Below, piece by piece: positions 1 through 5,083 of a DNA stretch of 6,081 bases. The position numbers and the translations under genes are program-made. The DNA is from Synechococcales cyanobacterium PMM_0003 (GTDB lineage: Bacteria > Cyanobacteriota > Cyanobacteriia > Pseudanabaenales > Pseudanabaenaceae), in contig CASBRC010000276.1 of assembly GCA_949128015.1 (NCBI GenBank), positions 1 to 6,081 on the forward strand. The letters run 5' to 3'. The first letter of the stretch is position 1. Each line of letters opens with the position of its first letter. A model generated the notes under the pieces. It had not been told where the DNA came from. It did not search any database and saw nothing but the letters and a program-made list of their open reading frames with translations.

Positions 1-93
1 ACATCGTTGCGCCTATCTTAATGGCTTCCTCGATTCTCCTAAGTATAAATACTCAGCGCCAAACTAAGATGCTCCCCATTCGATTGGCGAAGC
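1..93 (+). other. Left edge: possible 3' end of an upstream gene, frame unresolved
   Basis: Two plus-strand frames are open from the window edge. One reads IVAPILMASSILLSINTQ and onward to a TGA at 105-107, overlapping the GTG proposed for the next gene by 14 bp. The other reads HRCAYLNGFLDSPKYKYSAP and stops at 65-67. The frame of the next gene is itself open from base 49 without an ATG. The tail is too short to recognise a family. The AYLNGFLDSPKYKY piece is loosely reminiscent of the end of a GtrA first half, so a frameshifted continuous gene is possible. A 6-bp inverted repeat (CGCCAA/TTGGCG, about 57-90) is too weak to call. Confidence 0.25.
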
Positions 94-294
94 GTGATAC
101 AAAGTGAATTGCTAAACTATCACATATCTATTGCTTCGGTAATTACTATCCGTTCTTTATTGCTGTTTCCATTTATGGATTGGCTAGGGTTAGATCCAGC
201 TATAAATACGGTGATTGGGATTGGGATTGGTGCGGGTTTAACTTACACTTTGAGTGAAAAACTGATATTTGCAGCAAAGATACCTATTCATTAA
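94..294 (+). CDS. Small membrane protein, resembles the C-terminal half of GtrA-like proteins (possible fragment)
   Basis: This 66-residue reading frame starts at a GTG, with no clear ribosome binding site. It contains two hydrophobic stretches, at about residues 10-30 (ISIASVITIRSLLLFPFMDW) and 34-60 (DPAINTVIGIGIGAGLTYTL and onward). The pattern of a helix, a short LGLDP-type turn, a second small-residue helix and an aromatic/basic end (SEKLIFA) is that of helices 3 and 4 of GtrA-family proteins. These are four-helix membrane proteins linked to transfer of lipid-linked sugars. GtrA proteins are usually about 120-150 residues, so this is only half of one. It may be the end of a gene broken by a frameshift near bases 49-94, the tail of a glycosyltransferase fusion, or a genuine small protein. 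The family call rests on pattern resemblance only. Confidence 0.4.
   Translation: MIQSELLNYHISIASVITIRSLLLFPFMDWLGLDPAINTVIGIGIGAGLTYTLSEKLIFAAKIPIH
213..230 (+). repeat. Three tandem copies of GATTGG
   Basis: The hexamer GATTGG occurs three times head to tail inside the membrane-protein frame and encodes the IGIGIG run of its second helix. A gain or loss of one unit would keep the frame and lengthen or shorten the helix by two residues. Confidence 0.8.
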
Positions 295-311
295 AAATAC
301 AAAGTAAGTAG

Positions 312-351
312 GCGATCGCAAAAGTCTTAAAATGAGATTTTTCGCGATCGC
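312..351. repeat. HIP1-bounded inverted repeat, copy A
   Basis: GCGATCGC at 312-319 and again at 344-351 bracket AAAA and TTTTT arms, so the segment can fold into a hairpin: GCGATCGC-AAAA pairs with TTTT-(CG bulge)-GCGATCGC. A smaller AAAAT/ATTTT hairpin can form inside the loop. Bases 326-351 are identical to 1259-1284 upstream of the second HEAT gene. It lies just after the GtrA-like frame and before the first HEAT gene, so it could end transcription of the former or form part of the leader of the latter. The tract after it (ATTCTGTTTT) is only moderately T-rich. Confidence 0.8.
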
Positions 352-393
352 ATTCTGTTTTCATACCTAAAAAAATTTCTCACATTTAAAAAT

Positions 394-1242
394 ATGACCG
401 AAACTCAAGCTTATCCAGATCCGATATCTCAACTTCTAGCATTCAAAGAAAAAACAACTTGGCAAGATGAGTGGATTGACTATCAGTCGATATTTGGATT
501 CACAAAAGCAGATGTACCTGAATTGATCAGGTTAACCTCTGATGAAGAAAATCCCATTGATGATGATGACTTAGAAAATGATGGATCTCTAGATTTGTAT
601 ATTCATGCACTGCGAGCTTTAGCTCAGATTGAGCCAGAAACTGCTGTTAATGTATATCTCGAACAGTTGCAAAAATTTCCTGATGATGATTTTTTACATG
701 AGGAGATTGATGGTATAAGCAAACGGTTAGGAGCGATCGCGATCGCTCCATTTGTAAAGGCTCTCGGCAACACTGCGTTGGATAATCAAGTACGCATGAC
801 TGCCGCCAATGGATTGGAGGGCATCGCAGAATCCTATCCAGAATTTCGTGATGCTTGTGTAGAGCCAATGATTGCTCAATTGAGATACTATCAAGACCAA
901 GACGATGCGCTAATTAATTCGGTGTTGGTTGATAATATTGTTCATCTAAAAGGAGTGGAAGCCATCGATTTATTAGCGGAAGTATTTGCTAATCGCGAAA
1001 TTGACGAAATGCTGACAGGCAGTTGGGCTGCGGTGCAGGTAGCACTAGGAGTCAAACAAGCATCAGATTTTTCGCCCGAAGATTTGAAGCCGAAGATGCC
1101 TTTAAATCTCTTACAACTCCAAAAAACATTGTTTGAACTTGTGGAGAGGCAAATGTCAATCGCTCCTGTGCGACCTGTGGCGAAAGGCTTTGGTGGAGGC
1201 AATAAAAAACAAAAGGTAAAAAACAAGAAAAAAAATAGTTAA
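394..1242 (+). CDS. HEAT-repeat domain protein, paralog 1
   Basis: This is a 282-residue soluble protein with no signal peptide or membrane segment. Residues 1-47 form a conserved head (WIDY 27-30, FGFT 35-38, then VPELIRL 41-47). An acidic insert (DDDDLENDG, 56-64) follows. From about residue 68 to 205 there are paired amphipathic helices of HEAT type: IHALRALAQI, IAIAPFVKAL and LEGIAESYPEFRDACV, then NSVLVDNIVHLKGVEAIDLL. Residues 209-235 (GSWAAVQVALG and DFSPEDLKPKMP) are a shared closing module. The end is a basic tail, PVAKGFGGG plus Lys/Asn residues (261-282). The architecture matches uncharacterised HEAT-repeat proteins that I recall from bacteria, with the same ECV-type, LVDLKAVEA-type and GSW/GDW-type motifs. 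HEAT repeats normally bind proteins; the partner is unknown. The ATG at 394 gives a head that aligns exactly with paralog 2. No Shine-Dalgarno sequence is visible, which is common in cyanobacteria. By eye it is roughly 45% identical to its neighbour. Confidence 0.85.
   Translation: MTETQAYPDPISQLLAFKEKTTWQDEWIDYQSIFGFTKADVPELIRLTSDEENPIDDDDLENDGSLDLYIHALRALAQIEPETAVNVYLEQLQKFPDDDFLHEEIDGISKRLGAIAIAPFVKALGNTALDNQVRMTAANGLEGIAESYPEFRDACVEPMIAQLRYYQDQDDALINSVLVDNIVHLKGVEAIDLLAEVFANREIDEMLTGSWAAVQVALGVKQASDFSPEDLKPKMPLNLLQLQKTLFELVERQMSIAPVRPVAKGFGGGNKKQKVKNKKKNS
731..748. repeat. Two overlapping HIP1 octamers in an 18-bp palindrome
   Basis: GAGCGATCGCGATCGCTC is a perfect 18-bp palindrome made of two GCGATCGC octamers sharing two bases (733-740 and 739-746). 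It lies in coding sequence and encodes the AIAIAP stretch of HEAT paralog 1. Confidence 0.9.
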
Positions 1243-1246
1243 TGTT

Positions 1247-1289
1247 GATCGCAAAAACCTTAAAATGAGATTTTTCGCGATCGCTTTTT
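1247..1289. terminator. HIP1-bounded inverted repeat, copy B, with T-tract (probable terminator)
   Basis: GATCGC-AAAAA at 1247-1257 can pair with TTTTT-(CG bulge)-GATC-type sequence ending at 1284, and TTTTTA follows directly. This places a hairpin plus T-tract five bases after the stop of HEAT paralog 1, as expected for intrinsic termination. Its 26-base core (1259-1284) is identical to copy A (326-351). The left arm has lost the first GC of the HIP1 octamer. It is also the leader region of paralog 2, so any read-through transcript would carry it. Confidence 0.6.
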
Positions 1290-1329
1290 ATCTGCTCGCT
1301 AAACCTAAAATATTTTTGCCCTTACAACT

Positions 1330-2178
1330 ATGACAGAATCTCATCCTTATCAAAACCCTGTTGCCCAACTTCTACATTTCAAGAAACGTACAAACTGGAA
1401 TGATGATTGGATTGACTATTCAACTCAGTTTGGGTTTACACAAGCAGATATACCAGAGCTAATCCGCCTCTATTCGGGTGAAGATTGGGACGATGATTTT
1501 GCAGCAGATCGCTCTATTCATGCGCTCAGGGCGGCTACTCAGTTAGATCCTCAAGTAGGTTTGGATACCTATATCAAGCTTTTATGCGAATTCCCTGAAG
1601 ATGAATATTTGCGGGAAGAAGTATATGGGATGAGTAAACAGGTTGGAGAAATTGCGATCGCGCCACTAACAAACATCATAGATACCTATACCGACGATCC
1701 TTGGTTACAAATAATTGGTATCGGTGGTTTAGAGGAAATTGGTAAAGCATATCCTGACCTACGTGACTCTTGTGTACAGATCCTAATCGATAGGCTCAAA
1801 AACTATCGCGATCGCAAAGATGATATTGTCAATTCCACTCTTATCAATAGTTTAGTTGACTTGAAAGCGGTAGAAGCCTCAGATTTAATCAGAGAAGTTT
1901 TTGCGAACGTTCCAATTGATGAATTTGTTACAGGCTCATGGGCATCCGTACAGGTGGAGTTAGGGCTAAAACAAGAATCTGATTTTTTACCCGAAGAGTT
2001 AAAACCAGATCTCCCAGATTACATCTTGAACTTGCGAAAGGAGAGCGCGTTTAGAAAGAATGATCTTGGGAAAGGGATATTGGTTGGTTTAACTTTACCT
2101 GCTAAACCTGTTGCTAAAGGCTTTGGATCAGGTAGCAAAGACAAAAAGGGAAAGAATAATAAAAAGAAGAAACGTTAA
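1330..2178 (+). CDS. HEAT-repeat domain protein, paralog 2
   Basis: This is a second 282-residue HEAT-type protein in the same orientation, 87 bp after paralog 1. It shares the head (WIDY, FGFT, IPELIRL), the IHALRA helix, the IAIAP segment (108-112), GLEEIGKAYPDLRDSCV, the LVDLKAVEASDLI helix (175-187), the GSWASVQVELG module (202-212) and PVAKGFG with a Lys-rich tail (260-282). It lacks about seven residues of the acidic insert after residue 50. It compensates with a longer, unrelated stretch before the tail (about 236-258, including GKGILVGLTLPA), so the equal lengths are coincidental. Conservation of the scaffold surfaces suggests both copies are under selection. The binding partner is unknown. 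The ATG at 1330 has no evident ribosome binding site but matches the start of paralog 1. Convergent transcription from the phytol kinase gene ends 24 bp downstream. Confidence 0.85.
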   Translation: MTESHPYQNPVAQLLHFKKRTNWNDDWIDYSTQFGFTQADIPELIRLYSGEDWDDDFAADRSIHALRAATQLDPQVGLDTYIKLLCEFPEDEYLREEVYGMSKQVGEIAIAPLTNIIDTYTDDPWLQIIGIGGLEEIGKAYPDLRDSCVQILIDRLKNYRDRKDDIVNSTLINSLVDLKAVEASDLIREVFANVPIDEFVTGSWASVQVELGLKQESDFLPEELKPDLPDYILNLRKESAFRKNDLGKGILVGLTLPAKPVAKGFGSGSKDKKGKNNKKKKR

Positions 2179-2202
2179 GAGCGATTAAGCCTGAGCGCTA
2201 GA

Positions 2203-2892
2203 TTACAAAAGTGATTGGAGAAAGTAGCTTAACCCAGCACTAGATAGTGGAACTGAAATATTATCAGTCCCACCAGGAGAAAAAGCTTCAAGGGTAGCAG
2301 CAATCGCCGCAACAGGTATAGCAATTCCAATATCGTTGAGACGAATACCATGGGTAAGTCCAAAGATGGAAAGTATTACAATAAAGCTGGTAGAAAACAT
2401 GGCAAAAGAACCTTCAAAACTACGTTTGTTTCCCATATGCACAAATGTATGTTTGCCAAAGCGTTTACCAATTAGTGCTGCCATGCCGTCACCCCAAGAC
2501 ATCACCATTACGCCAATGACAGCATATTGCGGGTAGCTATCCCATAACAGAGCAACTAAAACTGTGATACTCAGAGCGTAATAAAACACGCCATAGGTTT
2601 TGCGTCCCACATCATTGAGCATAGGCAAAATACTTGTATAGTGAGATGCTAATGCGATCGCACTGAATATCACACCTGATGCTAAACATAGCCATGTAGG
2701 AATGTGTAGCCACCATGCAATCAGTAACACATTGCCAGTGCCAATATGGACAACCTTGCGAACCAGTTCGGGATCTTGCTTAAAGCGATGCAAAATTTCA
2801 GAAACTAGAAATACTAGACCGAGCCAAATAGCCACAGCACTAATCTGGATCGTTAGGGTGACGGATGGGGAAATGTCGCTAGTTATGGGCAT
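2203..2892 (-). CDS. Phytol kinase (VTE5 / dolichol-kinase-like family)
   Basis: This is a 229-residue polytopic membrane protein with about six hydrophobic segments (roughly 12-31, 52-82, 103-117, 122-140, 164-180 and 187-203). The family motifs are present in order: RKVVHIGTGN (45-54), MSWGDGMAALIGKRFGKH (131-148), NKRSFEGS (155-162) and the EAFSPGGTDN-VPL end (202-215). These are the signature of CTP-dependent polyprenol kinases of the SEC59/VTE5 type. In cyanobacteria and plastids, VTE5 phosphorylates phytol released from chlorophyll to phytyl phosphate, which is raised to phytyl diphosphate for tocopherol and phylloquinone synthesis. The length agrees with cyanobacterial members. The ATG at 2890-2892 is the only reasonable start; the next Met lies deep in the protein. 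The substrate is assigned by family and organism; another prenol such as dolichol or farnesol cannot be excluded. The gene diverges from hisZ. Confidence 0.85.
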   Translation of the reverse strand: MPITSDISPSVTLTIQISAVAIWLGLVFLVSEILHRFKQDPELVRKVVHIGTGNVLLIAWWLHIPTWLCLASGVIFSAIALASHYTSILPMLNDVGRKTYGVFYYALSITVLVALLWDSYPQYAVIGVMVMSWGDGMAALIGKRFGKHTFVHMGNKRSFEGSFAMFSTSFIVILSIFGLTHGIRLNDIGIAIPVAAIAATLEAFSPGGTDNISVPLSSAGLSYFLQSLL

Positions 2893-3033
2893 ATGACAAG
2901 CTTATGTATTTGTTTAATAATTGCATTTTTAGGTGTTCATGCAGCGCTTTGTGCTGAAGAGATAAGATGCCGCGCACACCTAATTTCTGCGAACATTCAC
3001 GGTACGATAATATGCGAAGACTGAGAGAACTGT
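2893..3033. promoter_or_regulatory. Divergent promoter region between phytol kinase and hisZ
   Basis: These 141 bp separate two gene starts on opposite strands, so both promoters should lie here. On the hisZ side, GATAAT at 3006-3011, 22 bp before the ATG, is a reasonable -10 candidate, but no good -35 stands at the proper distance. GAGAG at about 3023-3027 could serve as a weak ribosome binding site for hisZ. On the phytol-kinase side the DNA near 2905-2935 is AT-rich without a clear pair of boxes. A minus-strand frame crossing the spacer overlaps hisZ and looks non-coding. Confidence 0.45.
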
Positions 3034-4233
3034 ATGGTGCATCAACTGCCGACTGGCGCAAAAGATTTACTTCCCCTAGACGTGGTACAAAAGCGTTGGA
3101 TCGAAAGTCGTATTCAACAAGTTTTTCAGTCATGGGGCTATCAACGCATCATTACCCCAACTGTCGAACATCTGCGATCGCTAACCGCAGGCGGAGCCGT
3201 CGATCCTGAATCCGTAATCCAACTGCATAGCAGCAGCATTGATATTTTAGGATTGCGCCCCGAATTTACTGCCTCGATCGCAAGAGCCTACGCCGCTCGT
3301 TTGGGGCAAAATGGGGCAGCTTGTCCCCAGCGCCTCTATTACAATGCCAATGTATTTCGGCGCAGAGCCAATAACACCTCTGAGGAATCCTTTCAAGCAG
3401 GGGTAGAGCTTCTAGGCGCGTCAGGCTTACTAGCCGATGGCGAGATCTTGATGCTCTTAGCCGAAAGCCTTGATCGCGTAGAACTAAACGATTGGCAAAT
3501 TATTCTTGGTGATGCCCGACTGACAGGTGCATTACTCGATCTGCTACCAGAGCAATATCGTGCCAAAGTACGTCAGTGTCTCGCTAGTCTCGATCGCATT
3601 GCGATCAAAGAGATGGATTTACCTGCCGATGTCAAAGGCTACGCCCTCGAACTAATCGACCTACGCGGTAAGCCCAAAGATGTCCTAAGCCGCTTATCAA
3701 ATAGTGCATGGACATCTGGACTAACTGGTGAAATCAACTATCTCAAATCGTTGATTGATCTCTGGGAAAGTACAGGGATTACTTCATGCGATCGCTTAAT
3801 TCTCGATCTCAGCTTTATGCAAGCCTTTGACTATTACACAGGTATCGTATTTGAAGTCGCTTGTAATAATTATGTCGTCGCTCAAGGCGGACGTTATGAT
3901 CGACTCCTCGGTGTCTACCATCCGCAAAACGTCAGCTATCCCAGTATTGGCTTTTGCATTAACCTTGAAGATTTGCAACAAGCTTTGCAATCGCGGTTAC
4001 CGCAAACTCTGACAACTTCTAGCTGTTTAGTAGTCGCCAAAACCCCTGACGCAATGCAAGCCGCCTTTGCCCATGCTGCATTATTGCGTCAAGCTCCCGA
4101 TATTGAGCCGATCGAGCTAGAACTAGAATTTCGAGATGAAAATACTGTTCGTGAACATGCGCGATCGCGTGGCATTCCGCAAATTGCATGGGTCAGTAAT
4201 GACGGTGCGATCAGCTTAGAAACAATCATTTAA
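3034..4233 (+). CDS. hisZ: ATP phosphoribosyltransferase regulatory subunit HisZ
   Basis: HisZ is a histidyl-tRNA-synthetase-like protein without aminoacylation activity. It joins the short form of HisG in a hetero-octamer that carries out the first step of histidine synthesis, ATP plus PRPP to phosphoribosyl-ATP, and gives histidine feedback control. The 399-residue product shows the class II synthetase fold: N-terminal LPTGAKDLLP (5-14), motif 2 LRPEFT (74-79) with YYNANVFRRR (102-111), SFQAGVELLG (119-128), and the histidine-site-like FDYYTGIVFE (265-274) and AQGGRYDRLL (283-292). The last 70 or so residues form a small alpha/beta domain in place of a full HisRS anticodon-binding domain. 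The length and degenerate HisRS motifs favour HisZ over HisS. hisG is not in the window, which is usual for cyanobacteria with scattered his genes. The ATG at 3034 begins the conserved head and has GAGAG upstream. Confidence 0.92.
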   Translation: MVHQLPTGAKDLLPLDVVQKRWIESRIQQVFQSWGYQRIITPTVEHLRSLTAGGAVDPESVIQLHSSSIDILGLRPEFTASIARAYAARLGQNGAACPQRLYYNANVFRRRANNTSEESFQAGVELLGASGLLADGEILMLLAESLDRVELNDWQIILGDARLTGALLDLLPEQYRAKVRQCLASLDRIAIKEMDLPADVKGYALELIDLRGKPKDVLSRLSNSAWTSGLTGEINYLKSLIDLWESTGITSCDRLILDLSFMQAFDYYTGIVFEVACNNYVVAQGGRYDRLLGVYHPQNVSYPSIGFCINLEDLQQALQSRLPQTLTTSSCLVVAKTPDAMQAAFAHAALLRQAPDIEPIELELEFRDENTVREHARSRGIPQIAWVSNDGAISLETII

Positions 4234-4273
4234 AGCATAAAGGGAGCGCTTCGCGCTCCCTTTATGCTTTTTT
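4232..4273 (+). terminator. Strong intrinsic terminator of hisZ
   Basis: A perfect 18-bp stem (4232-4249 with 4253-4270) closes on a TTC loop and ends in a run of six T (4268-4273). The lower stem is A/T-rich and the upper part is GGGAGCGC/GCGCTCCC. The left arm begins at the second base of the hisZ TAA stop codon, so gene end and terminator are fused. Because the stem is symmetric with AAA at its foot, it could also act weakly on the other strand. Confidence 0.93.
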
Positions 4274-4278
4274 AAGTT

Positions 4279-4298
4279 AAAAATGCGATCGCATTTTT
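4279..4298. repeat. Perfect 20-bp palindrome centred on HIP1
   Basis: AAAAATGCGATCGCATTTTT is fully self-complementary and lies 5 bp after the hisZ terminator T-run. It has the T-rich end of an intrinsic terminator but no loop bases, so a hairpin would lose its central pairs. It may be a back-up terminator, a protein-binding site or simply a HIP1 site in AT-rich DNA. Confidence 0.85.
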
Positions 4299-4367
4299 GT
4301 ATGGAAATTGCTAAATGCTTTAAAGATTTATGTCAAATTTGGAGAACATGAGGTAATCTATTCACTC

Positions 4368-4390
4368 AATCACCGATTTTGCTGGTGATT
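4368..4390. promoter_or_regulatory. Inverted repeat just upstream of the SH3 protein gene
   Basis: AATCACC (4368-4374) and GGTGATT (4384-4390) are perfect 7-bp inverted arms around a 9-base spacer, ending 22 bp before the ATG at 4413. The position suits a repressor operator or a leader hairpin. A further GTGAT at 4396-4400 echoes the right arm. No regulator can be named. Confidence 0.4.
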
Positions 4391-4412
4391 TGATAGTGAT
4401 AGGTATGATCGT

Positions 4413-4856
4413 ATGAGATTTCCAGAGACAGCAAAATCGACTACAAGTTTAGCTTTTAGCCTAGGACTAATTGCGGCAATTGTCGCGACAGGCTGGTACT
4501 ACATCATTCTGCCCTATAGAAAAATTCCGCAAAAACCTAGTTTTTCTAACGATCTTAAAGCTGCGCCTGTACCAAAATCACCGATCGCCGCGATGAAAGT
4601 AAAGCCAATTTCTCAACCAACTGTCAAAGCGAAGCCAAAAGCCAATGAGGCAAAATATCAAGGTAAGGTAAATGCCAGTATTGGTTTGGTATTTCGCGCC
4701 GATCCTAATCAGGCTGCCAAGAATGTTGGTGGTGCAGATTTTAATGCCAAAGTTGCTGTAATCAAAGAAACTCCCGATCGCGAATGGATATACGTCCGCA
4801 ATGAAAATACCAAGGAAGAAGGCTGGGTAAGAACAGGCAATGTTACAAAGGAATAA
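4413..4856 (+). CDS. Membrane-anchored SH3 (SH3b-type) domain protein
   Basis: The 147-residue product starts with a short basic head (MRFPETAKS). One hydrophobic segment follows at about 12-33 (LAFSLGLIAAIVATGWYYII), best read as an uncleaved anchor since no lipobox or clear AXA site follows. Residues 35-82 are a Pro/Lys/Ala-rich linker (APVPKSP, KPISQPTVKAKPK). Residues 84-144 look like a bacterial SH3 domain: KVNASIGLVFRADPN at the usual 'lnvRs-p' strand, then NAKVAVIKETPDREWIYVR and EEGWVRTGNV. With the N terminus inside, the SH3 domain would sit on the periplasmic side, where such domains often bind cell-wall peptides. No catalytic domain is attached, so a structural or targeting role is inferred. 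The ATG at 4413 is chosen because an ATG nine bases upstream meets TGA after three codons. AGG at about 4401-4403 may be the ribosome binding site. No close operon partner is visible. Confidence 0.75.
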   Translation: MRFPETAKSTTSLAFSLGLIAAIVATGWYYIILPYRKIPQKPSFSNDLKAAPVPKSPIAAMKVKPISQPTVKAKPKANEAKYQGKVNASIGLVFRADPNQAAKNVGGADFNAKVAVIKETPDREWIYVRNENTKEEGWVRTGNVTKE

Positions 4857-5083
4857 GCGAAAAGATAAGGGAGAAGTTCCGAACCGCCACATACTTACAA
4901 TGCTTATTCTCATACCGAGCAGCACCATTCACCAACCGACTATAACCGTGCATTCATGTTGGGCTTAGTGCTAATTTTATCTTTTACCCTGAATCACTGC
5001 ATAATAGAAATAAAACCAATAAAGATAATCCTGTAAGTTAAGTGGGTTGTCTTGGTTAGACAGAGCAAGTAATTGAGTTAGCA
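4857..5083. promoter_or_regulatory. Spacer ahead of obg, promoter expected but not resolved
   Basis: These 227 bp contain no convincing gene. CATAAT at about 5000-5005 could be a -10 element for obg, with only a poor TTATCT-like -35 17 bp before it. A 26-codon frame at 4956-5036 (MLGLVLILSFTLNHC and onward) has one hydrophobic stretch but no ribosome binding site. I see no strong terminator after the SH3 gene, so read-through into obg is possible. A small GTCT/AGAC hairpin near 5050-5062 lies in the obg leader. Confidence 0.35.

Noticed and set aside
2179..2202. Bidirectional terminator between HEAT paralog 2 and the phytol kinase gene
   Set aside because: Only AGCG/CGCT four-base arms with a 12-base gap can be found in the 24-bp gap, with no T-tract on either strand.
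2879..3133. Minus-strand 84-codon frame across the phytol kinase/hisZ spacer
   Set aside because: It overlaps the start of hisZ and the phytol kinase start, has no recognisable motifs, and would occupy the only promoter space for both real genes.
3034..4233. Histidyl-tRNA synthetase instead of HisZ
   Set aside because: The catalytic motifs are degenerate relative to HisRS (AQGGRYD in place of the usual GGGRYD context) and there is no full anticodon-binding domain. The length of 399 fits HisZ.
4578..4928. Minus-strand 116-codon frame opposite the SH3 gene
   Set aside because: Its composition is that of a mirror of the SH3 gene's Pro/Lys codons, and the plus-strand protein has a coherent anchor-linker-SH3 architecture.
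4956..5036. 26-codon plus-strand frame with a hydrophobic stretch
   Set aside because: No ribosome binding site, no known small photosynthesis or stress protein that I recognise, and such frames are expected by chance in AT-rich spacers.
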